DNA of 64,000 nucleotides from Erythrobacter sp. (GCA_024642565.1 JAHEAV010000006.1:16425-80424), one strand, 5' to 3'; positions 9,326-19,393 are shown, counted from the first letter of the stretch. Numbers and translations: made by a program. The notes: generated from the sequence alone by a model not told the origin.

Positions 9326-11977
9326 ATGCATTCTACCAACGAAATCCGCCGCTCTTTTCTCGATTATTTCGCAGCGCAGGATCACCTTGCGCTGCCCAGT
9401 GCGCCTCTGGTGCCGTATAATGATCCAACTTTGATGTTCGTCAACGCAGGTATGGTGCCTTTCAAGAACGTCTTTACGGGTCTGGAAACCGCGCCGGCAC
9501 CGCGTGCCACGAGCTCGCAAAAGTGCGTACGCGCAGGCGGAAAGCACAACGATCTCGACAATGTCGGCTATACAGCCCGGCACCATACATTCTTTGAAAT
9601 GCTCGGGAATTTTTCCTTCGGCGACTATTTCAAGGAAGAGGCGATCAACCATGCCTGGACCTTGCTGACCAAGGAATGGGGTTTGCCGCCGGAACGGCTG
9701 ACAGCCACGGTCTATCATACAGATGACGAGGCATTCGATCTTTGGCGCAAGATTGCAGGTCTGCCCGAAGAGCGGATCATCCGTATTCCGACTTCCGATA
9801 ATTTCTGGTCGATGGGTGATACCGGGCCTTGCGGTCCGTGCAGCGAAATTTTCTATGACCATGGTGATCACATATTCGGTGGGCCGCCGGGGTCACCCGA
9901 TGAAGATGGCGACCGCTTTATCGAAATCTGGAACCTTGTTTTCATGCAGTTTCAGCAGGACGCAAGTGGCGAGCGCACGGCATTGCCCAAGCCATCGATC
10001 GATACTGGCATGGGCCTTGAACGGATCGCGGCGGTCATGCAGGGGGTGCATGACAATTATGACACGGACACGTTCAAGGCGCTGATTTCTGCGTCCGAAA
10101 GTCTAACGGGTGTGAAGGCCGAAGGTGACAATCGGGCCAGTCACCGGGTCATCGCCGACCATCTTCGTTCGACCAGTTTTCTTTTGGCAGACGGGGTACT
10201 GCCTTCCAATGAAGGGCGGGGCTATGTCCTGCGGCGGATTATGCGGCGTGCAATGCGGCATGCGCATCTGTTGGGAACGCGGGACCCGTTGATGCACCGC
10301 CTGGTGCCTGCACTCGTGAGTGAGATGGGGCAGGCTTACCCGGAATTGCAGCGCGGCCAGGCCTTGATCGAAGAAGTGCTGGAACGCGAAGAGACACGTT
10401 TCCGGCAGACACTCGACAAAGGTTTGCGCCTGCTCGACGAAGCCACGCGCAACATGGCGAGCGGCAATCAGCTCGACGGTGAAACTGCATTCAAGCTCTA
10501 TGACACGTTTGGTTTCCCCTACGACCTGACCGAGGACGCGCTACGAGCCCGTAATATTGGTGTAGATCGCGCCGGGTTTGACGTGGCTATGGATCGCCAA
10601 AAAGCTGCGGCCCGCGCCGCCTGGAAGGGATCTGGGGAGGCCGCTTCTGGCGAAGTTTGGTTCGACATTGCCGAACGTGAGGGCGCGAGCGAATTCACCG
10701 GTTATTCTTCGACTAGCGGTGAAGGCCGGGTTGTGGCTTTGCTCAAGAATGGGTCCGAGGTTAAGAGTGCCGGGCCAGGCGAATCTGTCACTGTCCTGAC
10801 CAACCAGACACCGTTCTATGGTGAGAGCGGTGGGCAGGCTGGCGATGTCGGTCGTATCTGGAACCCGGAAGGGCTCGAAATAGAGGTCGCCGATACTTCC
10901 AAGCCTTTGGGGCGGTTGCATGCACACCAGGCGGTTATCAAACACGGAAATATCGCCCTGGGCGATACGGTTCATCTCGATGTCGATGTCGCGCGCCGGG
11001 ACCGCATTCGCGCAAACCACTCGGCCACGCACCTTGTCCACGCGGCCCTGCGAAACCGCCTTGGTGGCCATGTCACGCAAAAGGGGTCGCTGGTTGCAGA
11101 GGACCGGCTGCGCTTCGACTTTTCTCACCCCAAACCGATCGGCGATGACGATATTGCCGCAATCGAGGCGGAGGTGAATGCAGAAATCCGCGCCAACGAA
11201 GCAGTCAGCACCCGGTTGATGAGCCCTGATGATGCCGTCGAAGCCGGTGCATTGGCCTTGTTCGGTGAAAAATACGGCGAAGAGGTTCGCGTGCTTTCAA
11301 TGGGCCGGAAATCTGGCGCAAAAGGCAATTATTCGGTTGAGCTGTGTGGCGGCACGCATGTGAAGGCGACGGGCGACATCGGCATCTTCCGAATCGTTTC
11401 CGAAAGCGCGGTGTCTTCGGGCGTTCGCAGGATCGAAGCGCTGACCGGCGAAGCGGCACGGCAATGGCTGGTCGCGCGCGAGGAAGCGTTGAAGTCCATT
11501 GCAGGATCAATGAAGACCGGGCCCGATGATGTCCCGGCTCGTGTCGCGGCTTTGCTGGAAGAACGCAAGCATCTCGAAAGGGAGCTAGCTGAAGTGAAAA
11601 AGCAGCTCGCACTGGGCGGCGGAACCGGGGGCGACAGTCCGAAGGACGAGGACATTGGAGGGATTTCCTTTGCCGGGCAGATCCTGAACGGACTTGACCC
11701 CAAGGAATTGCGGCCTCTGTTGGATGATGTGAAGAAGCGCATGGGATCAGGCATAGCTGCAGCCGTTGCGATCAACGATGACCGCGCCGCTTTCGCTGTG
11801 GCCGTAACCGATGATTTGACCGATCGTTTCGACGCCGTGGCGCTGGTCCGCCTCGGTGTAGAGGCATTGGGGGGCAAAGGCGGCGGCGGAAGGGCCGACA
11901 TGGCCCAGGGTGGCGGCCCCGATGCTTCGAAGGCCGCTACGGCCCTTGATGCGGTTCGAGCGGCGCTTGCGGGTTAG
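9326..11977 (+). CDS. alaS: Alanyl-tRNA synthetase
   Basis: AlaRS charges tRNA-Ala and hydrolyses mischarged Ser/Gly-tRNA-Ala. The 883-residue protein has the class II catalytic core ([13 protein letters not shown] at the N-terminus, [17 protein letters not shown]), the editing domain with the zinc-site HSATH (His565, His569) and CGGTH (Cys674, His678), and the C-Ala domain with [16 protein letters not shown]. The start was set to the ATG of [10 protein letters not shown], which matches the family N-terminus; a TTG three codons earlier is possible but less likely. The gene runs directly into the convergent antiporter gene with no gap. The cognate tRNA-Ala(GGC) gene is in this window near 50.9 kb. 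Confidence 0.98.
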   Translation: MHSTNEIRRSFLDYFAAQDHLALPSAPLVPYNDPTLMFVNAGMVPFKNVFTGLETAPAPRATSSQKCVRAGGKHNDLDNVGYTARHHTFFEMLGNFSFGDYFKEEAINHAWTLLTKEWGLPPERLTATVYHTDDEAFDLWRKIAGLPEERIIRIPTSDNFWSMGDTGPCGPCSEIFYDHGDHIFGGPPGSPDEDGDRFIEIWNLVFMQFQQDASGERTALPKPSIDTGMGLERIAAVMQGVHDNYDTDTFKALISASESLTGVKAEGDNRASHRVIADHLRSTSFLLADGVLPSNEGRGYVLRRIMRRAMRHAHLLGTRDPLMHRLVPALVSEMGQAYPELQRGQALIEEVLEREETRFRQTLDKGLRLLDEATRNMASGNQLDGETAFKLYDTFGFPYDLTEDALRARNIGVDRAGFDVAMDRQKAAARAAWKGSGEAASGEVWFDIAEREGASEFTGYSSTSGEGRVVALLKNGSEVKSAGPGESVTVLTNQTPFYGESGGQAGDVGRIWNPEGLEIEVADTSKPLGRLHAHQAVIKHGNIALGDTVHLDVDVARRDRIRANHSATHLVHAALRNRLGGHVTQKGSLVAEDRLRFDFSHPKPIGDDDIAAIEAEVNAEIRANEAVSTRLMSPDDAVEAGALALFGEKYGEEVRVLSMGRKSGAKGNYSVELCGGTHVKATGDIGIFRIVSESAVSSGVRRIEALTGEAARQWLVAREEALKSIAGSMKTGPDDVPARVAALLEERKHLERELAEVKKQLALGGGTGGDSPKDEDIGGISFAGQILNGLDPKELRPLLDDVKKRMGSGIAAAVAINDDRAAFAVAVTDDLTDRFDAVALVRLGVEALGGKGGGGRADMAQGGGPDASKAATALDAVRAALAG

Positions 11978-13741
11978 CTAATTCGTAGCCCCCATATTGC
12001 TGGTCCGCAATTTCGGTTTTCTATCGAGATCTGCGTCTTGTTGGATCTTGAGACGAAATTCATCGCGCTTTTCGTGAATTGAGGCGATCACCGGGCCCAT
12101 AGCCACGCCCAGATCGACCAAGACGGCTTCAGATAATTGCAACGAACTTTCCAAAGTCTCCGGCACTGCGTGACTGGCACCGCTGCGATATAATTCCGCA
12201 GCATGAACTGTATCGCGCGCGCGCGCGATGATCGGCAAGTCCGGATAGGCTTTGCGCAGTTTTGACGTAAGGCGCTGCGCCAGAACCGGTTCATCCATCG
12301 TCAGAATCACTGCCAGCGCGTTATCAATGCCGAGCTTTTTCAGGGAGTCACCGCGCGCCGCATCGCCAAAGGTTGCACGATAACCTTTGCGTTTGGCCAA
12401 GGCGACTAGATCGGCATCGGAATCAATGGCGACATAGGGTTTTCCATGCGTTGTCAGCATTTGGGCAACCAACCTTCCAACGCGGCCGGCACCAATGACA
12501 ATGACACGCGGAGTGCTGCGGTCTTCTTCCGGTATTTCGGGTAACGGTTCCACTCTGCGGGCTAAAATCCGGCCTAACCGGGCTAGCAGCGGTGTCACAG
12601 TCAAACCGATGGCGGTCACGATTTGCCAAAATTGGGCCGTGCCTGGCTGGATCAGCAGTGCCGAACTTGCAGCCGCGAGCACAATCAGGGTTGTTTCGGA
12701 TGGGCTAGCCATCAGAATGCCGGTCTCGGTTGCGGTACTGCGCCGCGCGCCCATCAATCGCAGAAGCGCGCTTGTCACAAGTGCCTTGAATGCCAGCACC
12801 AGCAACACTGCCAACAGGATCGAGCCGAAATTGTCCCAGACGGTAGTTAGGTCAATGCTCATACCAACAGTGATCAGAAAAATCCCCAAAGCGAGGCCCT
12901 TGAACGGCTCCATGATGGATTCAACTTCACCATGATATTCCGTTTCTGCAATCAGCAGACCCGCCAGCAAGGCACCGACGATGGGGGAAAGACCGACCGC
13001 CGAAGTAGCAAGGCTGGCGCCGATGACGACCAGCAAGCTCGCGGCAAGGAAAAGCTCCGGGCTTTTTGTGCGGGCGGCCTGCGCAAACAGGCGGGGCAGG
13101 GCGAGCCGTCCAAATACCAACAATGCGATTACCACCAAGCCGCCTTGCCACAAGGTTCCGACAAGCCCTTCCCATCCTTCGGTCTGCGCATAAGGTGCCA
13201 TGGCGCCAAGCATGAAGATGATTGGTACGATTGCGATATCTTCAAAAAGCAGCATGGAAAGCGCTGCTCTGCCGACAGGGCTGGTCGTCCCGGCAATGGG
13301 CAGAACGATTGCAGTCGAGGATAGGGCCAAAGCGAAGCCAAGCCCGAGTGCCCCGGTCCAGAACTGGCCAATCATCGACAGGAAGATCGCGAGCATTGTC
13401 CCGATGATTATCAGTTCCAGCGCGCCAAGGCCGAAAACCAGTTTTCGCATGGTCCAGAGACGGTTGAAACTCAGTTCCAACCCGATTGTGAACAGCAGCA
13501 GGATAATACCGAATTCGGCAAAGGGGTCCAAAGCTTCGGGATCGGTAATCGTCACATATTCGAGCCAGGGGTAATCGTAGACCAACTTGCCAAGTCCGAA
13601 AGGGCCGACCGCGATTCCAATCAGAATGAACCCTATCACCGGGGTAATGCGAAAGCGGGTGAATACAGGGATAACAATGCCGGCTGCGCCCAAGATCACC
13701 AAGGCATCATTGAGCATAGGGGAGGAAAGATCGCCAGCCAT
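11978..13741 (-). CDS. KefB-like monovalent cation:proton antiporter (CPA2)
   Basis: A 587-residue inner-membrane antiporter of the CPA2 family. About 12 hydrophobic segments fill residues 1-390, with the family blocks PVIGFILIGIAVGPFG, FAEFGIILLLFTIGLELS and the ALSSTAIVLP discontinuous-helix motif. A cytoplasmic TrkA-N/RCK domain follows (RVIVIGAGRVGRLVAQML, about residue 410), binding NAD(H) or a similar nucleotide. This resembles KefB/KefC potassium efflux proteins, but the glutathione-gating details cannot be judged. It converges on alaS, with its stop codon next to the alaS stop. The start at MAGDLSSPM has no good ribosome site; MLNDALVIL a few codons later is an alternative. Confidence 0.88.
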   Translation of the reverse strand: MAGDLSSPMLNDALVILGAAGIVIPVFTRFRITPVIGFILIGIAVGPFGLGKLVYDYPWLEYVTITDPEALDPFAEFGIILLLFTIGLELSFNRLWTMRKLVFGLGALELIIIGTMLAIFLSMIGQFWTGALGLGFALALSSTAIVLPIAGTTSPVGRAALSMLLFEDIAIVPIIFMLGAMAPYAQTEGWEGLVGTLWQGGLVVIALLVFGRLALPRLFAQAARTKSPELFLAASLLVVIGASLATSAVGLSPIVGALLAGLLIAETEYHGEVESIMEPFKGLALGIFLITVGMSIDLTTVWDNFGSILLAVLLVLAFKALVTSALLRLMGARRSTATETGILMASPSETTLIVLAAASSALLIQPGTAQFWQIVTAIGLTVTPLLARLGRILARRVEPLPEIPEEDRSTPRVIVIGAGRVGRLVAQMLTTHGKPYVAIDSDADLVALAKRKGYRATFGDAARGDSLKKLGIDNALAVILTMDEPVLAQRLTSKLRKAYPDLPIIARARDTVHAAELYRSGASHAVPETLESSLQLSEAVLVDLGVAMGPVIASIHEKRDEFRLKIQQDADLDRKPKLRTSNMGATN

Positions 13742-13791
13742 CGGGTCGGCTTAACTGCGCCGCACAGCTATGTCACCACGATTGGGGTGCA

Positions 13792-15453
13792 TTACCCGCC
13801 CCCGGCACTGTGCGGCCCGATTGGGGCACGGCGCGGTTTGGGGCGACTTTTGCTTTTGCCGGGTTCGTCCCACTCGATGCGGTAGAGATCGAACCGCCTG
13901 TCCGCCAGATTGCGTACGGTTCCTTCCGCGCGTGCCCAGCTTAGGTCTGCAAGATTGATGTCACTGATCGTCAACGTTTCGACGTTTTCGGTCGCTTCTG
14001 CCGCGATCCCGTCGCGGGCGAAGGGAAAGTCGCACGGCGTCAGGATACAGCTTTGGGCATACTGGATGTCCATATTGCCCACATTGGGCAAATTGCCGAC
14101 ATTGCCGGATAGCACCACGAAGCATTGATTTTCGATAGCCCGAGCCTGCCCGCAATAACGGACCCGGAGATAGCCCTGACGGCTGTCGGTGCAGAAAGGT
14201 ACGAAGATGATCCTTGCACCTTCGTCTGCAAGGCGGCGGGCCAGTTCCGGAAATTCACTATCGTAGCAAATGAGCACGCCTATCGGGCCGCAATCGGTCG
14301 GGATAACGTCTATCGAATCGCCGCCTTTGATGTTCCACCAATAACGCTCGTTGGGCGTCGGATGAATTTTTTCCTGCTCGTGCACCGATCCGTCGCGTAA
14401 ACAGACATAGGCGACATTGTGTATGTCCCCGTCGTCCATCCGAGTCGGGTGCGATCCGCCAATGATGTTGATGTTGAAACGCATCGCCATTTCGGCAAGG
14501 TCGGCCTTGAGCCGCGGCGTATATTCGGACAGGCGTTCGATTGCTTCGACCGAGGATAGCTCCCGGTCTTCGAAACTTAGCAACATCAGTGTGCACATTT
14601 CGGGAAAGACTATGAAGTCTGACTCATAATCACTTGCAACATCGACAAAATACCGGATTGCCCGCAAAAATTCGTCATAATCGGCTACGGCCCGCGCCTG
14701 CAATTGGCAGGTGGCGACGCGTACCGACTCCACTCCGCGCGGTAGTCGCTGTTTTATCGGTTGATCGCGCTCCACGTAAGGGTTGCGCCATAGCATCTGA
14801 ACAGCATTGCCCTTTGACGCTTTATCTTCCGGCAAATAATTCGTCAGAATTCCAACGGGTTCAAAACCGTTCGCGAGTTGGAACCGCAACACCGGATCGT
14901 GCAGTTTTCCGTCAACTACTCGGTCGAGATAATCCTGAGGGCTTTCGACTCGGTCGATTTTGCGGCGACGCGCCTTGCGATATCCTGGCATCCGCCCGCC
15001 GAAGATTATCCCGGTGAGATTGCGTTCTTCCGCCAGCGCCCTGCGCTCTTCATAGAGCCGCCGTCCGATCCGTACGCCGCGTACGCCTGGATCGACGCAC
15101 ATTTCATATCCGTAAAGCCAGTCGCCTGTCGGATCGTGCCGACTGCCAAAGCCGTTGCCGGTGATTTCGTCCCAATCGGCGGGGGATAAGGCCAGCGCTT
15201 CAGCCATCTGCATGGTCGCACAATAACCGACGATAGTACCGTCAAGGACAGCAACGAAGCAGCCTTCGGGGAAATTGTTAAGTTGCCCCCTGACTTCGCC
15301 GTAAGTGTAAGCGGGCATATCGTCATATACGCGCCGCACAAGCTGAGCGATGCCTGGCACATCGCCAGATCGGGCCTGGCGGATTTCCAGCCGTGCTTTG
15401 CCCAGCTTTTCGCCGGCGGTCTTGCTCGAGGGGCGCCTAGCCCGGCTTGTCAC
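13792..15453 (-). CDS. GNAT N-acetyltransferase fused to carbon-nitrogen hydrolase (nitrilase family)
   Basis: A 553-residue two-domain protein. Residues 20-215 form a GNAT domain ([38 protein letters not shown] as the acetyl-CoA loop). Residues 244-520 form a nitrilase-superfamily amidohydrolase with a complete catalytic triad: Glu285 (FPEM), Lys362 (EKIHPT) and Cys396 ([10 protein letters not shown]). The substrate is unknown; similar fusions are annotated only as bifunctional GNAT/carbon-nitrogen hydrolases. The start is a GTG overlapping the icd stop by four bases (GTGA), so the gene is translationally coupled to icd. The C-terminal tail is Lys/Arg/Pro rich. The architecture call is firm; the reaction is not known. 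Confidence 0.88.
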   Translation of the reverse strand: MTSRARRPSSKTAGEKLGKARLEIRQARSGDVPGIAQLVRRVYDDMPAYTYGEVRGQLNNFPEGCFVAVLDGTIVGYCATMQMAEALALSPADWDEITGNGFGSRHDPTGDWLYGYEMCVDPGVRGVRIGRRLYEERRALAEERNLTGIIFGGRMPGYRKARRRKIDRVESPQDYLDRVVDGKLHDPVLRFQLANGFEPVGILTNYLPEDKASKGNAVQMLWRNPYVERDQPIKQRLPRGVESVRVATCQLQARAVADYDEFLRAIRYFVDVASDYESDFIVFPEMCTLMLLSFEDRELSSVEAIERLSEYTPRLKADLAEMAMRFNINIIGGSHPTRMDDGDIHNVAYVCLRDGSVHEQEKIHPTPNERYWWNIKGGDSIDVIPTDCGPIGVLICYDSEFPELARRLADEGARIIFVPFCTDSRQGYLRVRYCGQARAIENQCFVVLSGNVGNLPNVGNMDIQYAQSCILTPCDFPFARDGIAAEATENVETLTISDINLADLSWARAEGTVRNLADRRFDLYRIEWDEPGKSKSRPKPRRAPIGPHSAGGG

Positions 15454-16670
15454 TGCCAGTTTGCCATCTCCGCTTCGAGGTTTGTGACGATGGTTTCGAA
15501 GAATTGTTCGGTCGTCATCCAGCTCTGGTTAGGTCCGATAAGGAGCGCCAAATCTTTGGTCATGCTTCCCTTTTCGACAGTCTCGATGCAAATTCGTTCG
15601 ATCGTTTCAGCGAAGCGAACGACATCAGGCGTATTGTCGAATTTACCACGATACATAAGTCCGCGGGTCCAGGCGAAAATGCTGGCAATCGGATTGGTGC
15701 TGGTGGCCTTGCCTTGCTGATGCTGACGATAGTGACGCGTGACCGTGCCATGGGCGGCTTCGGCTTCCACAGTCTTGCCATCCGGTGTCATCAGCACCGA
15801 AGTCATCAGACCAAGGCTGCCGAAGCCTTGCGCAACCGTGTCGGACTGCACGTCGCCATCATAGTTCTTGCAGGCCCAGACGAATTTGCCGCTCCACTTC
15901 AGTGCCGAAGCCACCATATCATCGATCAGACGGTGTTCGTAAGTGATGCCAGCTTCAGCGAATTTATCTCTGAATTCATTCTGAAATACTTCTTCAAACA
16001 AATCTTTGAAGCGCCCATCATAGGCCTTTAGGATAGTGTTCTTGGTGCTGAGATAAACCGGCCATTTCCGGTCAAGGCCGTAGTTCATGCTGGCGCGGGC
16101 GAAATCGCGAATCGAATCGTCCAAATTATACATCGCCATGGCTACGCCCGAACTTGGGAATTCGAACACGTTCAGGTCGATTTCGGTGCCGTCATCACCA
16201 TTGAACACCAGCCGCAATGTGCCAGGGCCAGGAATCAGTGTGTCGGTCGCCTTGTACTGGTCGCCAAAGGCATGTCGACCGACGACGATGGGATCGGTCC
16301 AGCCCGGCACGAGCCGAGGGACATTATCAATCACGATAGGTTCGCGAAACACTACGCCGCCCAAGATGTTGCGGATCGTTCCGTTAGGGCTCTTCCACAT
16401 TTTCTTGAGGCCGAATTCCTCAACCCGTGCTTCATCAGGAGTGATCGTGGCGCATTTTACGCCCACGCCGTAACGTTTGATCGCATTGGCGGAATCAATG
16501 GTGATTTGGTCGTCCGTCTCGTCGCGCATTTCAACCGAAAGGTCGTAATATTTCAGATCGATATCGAGATAAGGCAAGATCAGCCGTTCGCGGATCCACT
16601 GCCAGATAATCCGGGTCATTTCATCGCCGTCGAGTTCAACGACCGGGTTCATTACCTTGATCTTCGCCAT
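15450..16670 (-). CDS. icd: NADP-dependent isocitrate dehydrogenase
   Basis: This TCA-cycle enzyme oxidises isocitrate to 2-oxoglutarate with NADP+. The 406-residue product is of the eukaryotic-type (type II) subfamily: [23 protein letters not shown] at the N-terminus, [34 protein letters not shown] (substrate-binding Ser and Arg residues), [28 protein letters not shown] (metal-binding Asp residues) and [11 protein letters not shown] near the C-terminus. The start was placed at the ATG of MAKIKV, matching the family; the frame extends 38 codons upstream without similarity. It is followed by, and overlaps, the GNAT-nitrilase gene. The tRNA-Val gene and its terminator lie upstream on the same strand. 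Confidence 0.96.
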   Translation of the reverse strand: MAKIKVMNPVVELDGDEMTRIIWQWIRERLILPYLDIDLKYYDLSVEMRDETDDQITIDSANAIKRYGVGVKCATITPDEARVEEFGLKKMWKSPNGTIRNILGGVVFREPIVIDNVPRLVPGWTDPIVVGRHAFGDQYKATDTLIPGPGTLRLVFNGDDGTEIDLNVFEFPSSGVAMAMYNLDDSIRDFARASMNYGLDRKWPVYLSTKNTILKAYDGRFKDLFEEVFQNEFRDKFAEAGITYEHRLIDDMVASALKWSGKFVWACKNYDGDVQSDTVAQGFGSLGLMTSVLMTPDGKTVEAEAAHGTVTRHYRQHQQGKATSTNPIASIFAWTRGLMYRGKFDNTPDVVRFAETIERICIETVEKGSMTKDLALLIGPNQSWMTTEQFFETIVTNLEAEMANWQ

Positions 16671-16753
16671 GGTTATCCTGTTTCTTGGTGTTTTGAAGGT
16701 TGTGCGGGCTTTAGCAGAGGAGGGCAGGGGTGCAAGGCGAAGCATCCCTAAAT

Positions 16754-16779
16754 AAAAACCCACCGATTGCGCGGTGGGT
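16754..16779 (-). terminator. Rho-independent terminator of tRNA-Val
   Basis: On the minus strand an 8-bp stem (ACCCACCG/CGGTGGGT with a six-base loop) is followed by TTTTTATTTA. It lies about 30 bases after the tRNA-Val 3' end and before the icd start, so it separates the tRNA transcript from icd. Confidence 0.85.
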
Positions 16780-16810
16780 GCCAAAGTCGCCTTGGAAAGG
16801 GTTTAGAAGA

Positions 16811-16885
16811 TGGTGGGCGTAGGAAGAGTTGAACTTCCGACCCCTGCGATGTCAACACAGTGCTCTACCACTGAGCTATACGCCC
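16811..16885 (-). tRNA. tRNA-Val (anticodon GAC)
   Basis: The minus strand folds into a full cloverleaf: acceptor stem GGGCGTA/TACGCCC, D-arm GCTC...GAGC, anticodon stem CTGTG/CGCAG with loop TTGACAT, a GTTCAACTC T-loop and a genome-encoded CCA end. The anticodon is GAC, reading GUC and GUU valine codons. The gene is 75 bases with CCA and is followed by a terminator. Confidence 0.95.
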
Positions 16886-16962
16886 ACACTCTTCATCGTC
16901 TGCCATAAGGCAGGCGCGCCCTTTAGCTCCGGTCCGGGGAGGGCGCAAGTGGGTGATTGGAA

Positions 16963-17352
16963 TTACAGTCTGACCTGAGCCTGTTCGTCGAACATTCTTT
17001 CGACCTCCAGCACAATATCGCGCAAATGGAAGGGTTTCGAGAGAACCTTCGCCTGCGGTTGCTCGCGGCTGGCCTTGAGCGATACCGCCGCAAACCCAGT
17101 GATGAACATCACTTTTGTCCGCGGGCTGAGGTCGTTACAGCGCTGAGCCAATTCGATCCCATCCATCTCAGGCATGACGATATCCGACAGAAGCAGGTCG
17201 AAATGGCTCTTTTCCAGATGCGGGATCGCCGCCGTTCCACGATCGACGGCGACAACTTCATAGCCAGCATTTTCGAGTGCCCGTGCCAGATAGCCGCGCA
17301 TTGCTTCTTCATCTTCCGCCAGGAGGATTCGCAGAGTGTTTGATCGGTTCAT
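16963..17352 (-). CDS. cpdR: CpdR-like single-domain response regulator
   Basis: A stand-alone receiver of 129 residues. It has the acidic pocket LLAEDEE (residues 11-16), phospho-acceptor Asp57 in LLLSDIVMPEMDG, a Thr in MFITGF and Lys106 in VLSKPF, with no output domain. It matches CpdR, which in its unphosphorylated form acts as a ClpXP adaptor for degradation of cell-cycle proteins and receives phosphate from CckA through ChpT. The start was set at MNRSNT, with GGAAGGA directly upstream, rather than at the longer frame. The neighbouring genes are tRNA-Val (same strand) and a divergent amidohydrolase. The cpdR name is inferred from receiver similarity and the alphaproteobacterial setting. 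Confidence 0.82.
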   Translation of the reverse strand: MNRSNTLRILLAEDEEAMRGYLARALENAGYEVVAVDRGTAAIPHLEKSHFDLLLSDIVMPEMDGIELAQRCNDLSPRTKVMFITGFAAVSLKASREQPQAKVLSKPFHLRDIVLEVERMFDEQAQVRL

Positions 17353-17446
17353 TCCTTCCCCATACTCCGGTTCACTTAAGAAATCTTTCGCATCTTGGAA
17401 TATGGCCTGCTTTGACACAAGCGGGCTTCGGGTTCAGCACTAAACC

Positions 17447-18406
17447 ATGGATGAAGATGCCGTGGTTATTGATGATTCGTCTGAGGCGCTGCGGGTCAGC
17501 AGGGGCGGCGTAATTCCGGGGACCGCCGAGCCCGCATTCACCCTGACATTGCCTACCGATTCGCCAATTCCGGTGATCATTGCCGCGCCGCACGCGGGAC
17601 GCGCCTATCCTGAGCCACTGGTGGCGGCGATGCGAGATCCGGCCCATACGACCATTCGTCTGGAAGATCGCCATGTCGATCAGGTTGCAATGGAAGTTGC
17701 CCGTTTGACGGGGGCAGGATTACTAATCGCCCATGCCCCCCGCGCGATGATCGACCTCAACCGGGCCAGCGACGATGTCGATTGGGAAATGATACGTGGA
17801 GGCCGACCAACCAATGTCCGCCGGGCACTCACCAACAGGCGGTCGCGCAGTGGATTGGGATTGATACCCCGCCGGCTGCTCCGGCTAGGGGAGATATGGA
17901 AAGGGCAGATCACGCAGGAGGAGCTACGGGCGCGAATTGACGGCATTCATCGGCCCTATCATCAGGCATTGTCCCAATCCCTCGAGATTCTCCGCGACCG
18001 GTGGGGGGCGGCCTTGTTGCTTGACCTCCACTCCATGCCACCTCTGAAGCCGCGCCATGACGGGGACAAGCCGGCCGAGATGGTCATCGGCGATAGGTTC
18101 GGTGCAACCAGCAACGGATTGCTGGTTGCCAGCGCCTTTGCCTATCTAGCCCGCCACGAAAGGGCATCAGCACATAACCGGCCCTATGCCGGTGGCTATG
18201 TTCTTGACCGCCATGCAGCGCCGGCACGGGGCATCCATGCAATCCAGCTCGAAGTGTGCAGGTCGAGTTATCTTGACCAGCGGATGATAGAGCCGACGGC
18301 CCGAATTTCGGCAGTGGTGCGGTTAATAGCCGGCCTGGTTCGCGAGTTGGGCGAAGTGACCGCAGAATTGGGCCGTGGCAGCTCTGTTTTGCTTGCTGCC
18401 GAATAG
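17447..18406 (+). CDS. N-formylglutamate amidohydrolase family protein
   Basis: A 319-residue cytoplasmic protein of the N-formylglutamate amidohydrolase (HutG/FGase) family, which releases formate from N-formylglutamate in histidine breakdown. Visible family blocks are VIIAAPHAGRAYPEPL, LEDRHVDQVA, AHAPRAMIDLNRASDDVDWEM, LLLDLHSMPP and a C-terminal AIQLEVCRSSYLD segment with the metal- and carboxylate-binding His, Asp and Arg residues. No hut genes are nearby, so the natural substrate is uncertain. It is transcribed divergently from cpdR, 94 bases away. Confidence 0.84.
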   Translation: MDEDAVVIDDSSEALRVSRGGVIPGTAEPAFTLTLPTDSPIPVIIAAPHAGRAYPEPLVAAMRDPAHTTIRLEDRHVDQVAMEVARLTGAGLLIAHAPRAMIDLNRASDDVDWEMIRGGRPTNVRRALTNRRSRSGLGLIPRRLLRLGEIWKGQITQEELRARIDGIHRPYHQALSQSLEILRDRWGAALLLDLHSMPPLKPRHDGDKPAEMVIGDRFGATSNGLLVASAFAYLARHERASAHNRPYAGGYVLDRHAAPARGIHAIQLEVCRSSYLDQRMIEPTARISAVVRLIAGLVRELGEVTAELGRGSSVLLAAE

Positions 18407-18424
18407 AAAGCGTTACAGGCTCAT

Positions 18425-18456
18425 AAAAAACCACCTCGTGCAATCGCACGAGGTGG
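18425..18456 (-). terminator. Rho-independent terminator on minus strand
   Basis: An 11-bp perfect stem CCACCTCGTGC/GCACGAGGTGG with a four-base loop is followed on the minus strand by TTTTTT. It can end the small RNA described here, and possibly transcripts reading through from sapC. Confidence 0.9.
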
Positions 18457-18523
18457 CCAAGGTTCAGGGAGGTGTGCACCTAGTGCACGGTCCGAACGGG
18501 CTATGAGGGTGGCACCGCCGGAC
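18425..18523 (-). ncRNA. Candidate small RNA of about 99 nt, unidentified
   Basis: Between sapC and the amidohydrolase gene the minus strand holds a promoter-like pair, a structured stretch and a strong terminator in the right spacing for a roughly 99-nt transcript. The stretch contains an 8-bp pairing with one mismatch (ACCGTCCG with CGGACCGT), the symmetric GTGCAC-TAG-GTGCAC hairpin, and then an apparently unpaired CACCTCCCTGAACC before the terminator. CCTCCC is an anti-Shine-Dalgarno motif seen in several alphaproteobacterial base-pairing RNAs. It lacks the GGAAGnnAGCAGC-type loop of SRP RNA and is short for 6S RNA. No open frame of note runs through it. The identity is unknown. Confidence 0.55.
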
Positions 18524-18529
18524 GGTTCC

Positions 18530-18558
18530 AACATAGGGGGGAGCCGGATTCAATTCAA
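18530..18558 (-). promoter_or_regulatory. Sigma70-like promoter of the small RNA candidate
   Basis: On the minus strand TTGAAT and TATGTT are separated by exactly 17 bases, each matching four of six consensus positions. A start about seven bases after the -10 element would give the small RNA described above. The sapC stop codon is about 50 bases upstream of the -35 element. Confidence 0.45.
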
Positions 18559-18610
18559 GTCCAAGGGGCGCATTCGCAGCCCCTCTTGTTTCCCCCCTAT
18601 CAGGAAGTCA

Positions 18611-19393
18611 TCATGCTGGCAGTTGTGCGTCAGCCTTGGGGCCTGTTCCCTGCTGAACCTGGCGCCCAAAGATTATGCGCATCAGATCAAGCGAGAAGAG
18701 ATGGGCATTGATAAGGGCAAGCATGCCGTTCTGGTTCCATGTGCGCAGGATGTCGCCCCGAACTTCCGCCAGTTTTTCCTGATTGATCATCTGGAATCCA
18801 CGATACACAAACGGCCTGTCAGGATTTTCATTTTCCGAAATCGAAATTTCACCGTCCATCAACAAGCCGTGCTTGTTCAGCTCGTCGATGAAGCTTTTGG
18901 TGCGTGCGCCTGCTTCTTCGAAGCGTTCGCAGAATTGCAGGATGTCATTCGTGGCTTGTGCCGGCTTGCTATCGGCTTCGAACAATGGATTGCCATCCTT
19001 GAATTCGCCAACGGACCCGCTGGTTGGATCAAAGCAGAGCGACAATTCTTCACTGTCCGGCTTTAGCTTGGCCAGCAGGAAAGGGTAACGGCGGATATAG
19101 GCCGGAACATAGATTGGTTCGTCGATCTTGCCTTCAGCTGTGACAAATGTGTTCACGCCTTCGTTGAGGCCCATCAACGCCAAAGGAAGCGCGTTTTCGC
19201 CAGTCGAAAATACGATCGGGAAATCGCGCTGGGCCTGAATGAATTCGTCAACAGTGAGCGGGATTGCATGCTGGCCGACCAACCAGGGCGCGCTATCGAT
19301 CATGCGCGTATTCCAGGTCGCGTGATCACGGCTGTTGAGTGGCATCAGGTCATTATAGAACAGTGGCAATGTAGGCTGTGGCGCACTGGCCAT
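18611..19393 (-). CDS. SapC family protein
   Basis: A 260-residue protein of the SapC family (Pfam SapC), known in several Gram-negative groups and of uncertain function; the name comes from S-layer-associated loci. The sequence shows the family pattern: FYNDLMPLNSRDHATW near the start, HAIPLTVDEFIQAQRDFPIVFS, ALPLALMGLNEGVNTFV, YVPAYIRRYPFLLAK, and LCFDPTS, then a charged C-terminal half. No signal peptide or membrane segment is visible, so it looks cytoplasmic. A GGAG lies eight bases before the ATG. No S-layer or secretion gene is nearby, so the context does not explain its role. Confidence 0.85.
   Translation of the reverse strand: MASAPQPTLPLFYNDLMPLNSRDHATWNTRMIDSAPWLVGQHAIPLTVDEFIQAQRDFPIVFSTGENALPLALMGLNEGVNTFVTAEGKIDEPIYVPAYIRRYPFLLAKLKPDSEELSLCFDPTSGSVGEFKDGNPLFEADSKPAQATNDILQFCERFEEAGARTKSFIDELNKHGLLMDGEISISENENPDRPFVYRGFQMINQEKLAEVRGDILRTWNQNGMLALINAHLFSLDLMRIIFGRQVQQGTGPKADAQLPA

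Noticed and set aside
18425-18600. 6S RNA or SRP (4.5S) RNA as the identity of the small RNA candidate
   Set aside because: The stretch lacks the conserved SRP apical loop and the long single-hairpin bubble of 6S RNA, and is shorter than 6S; it was kept only as an unidentified RNA.
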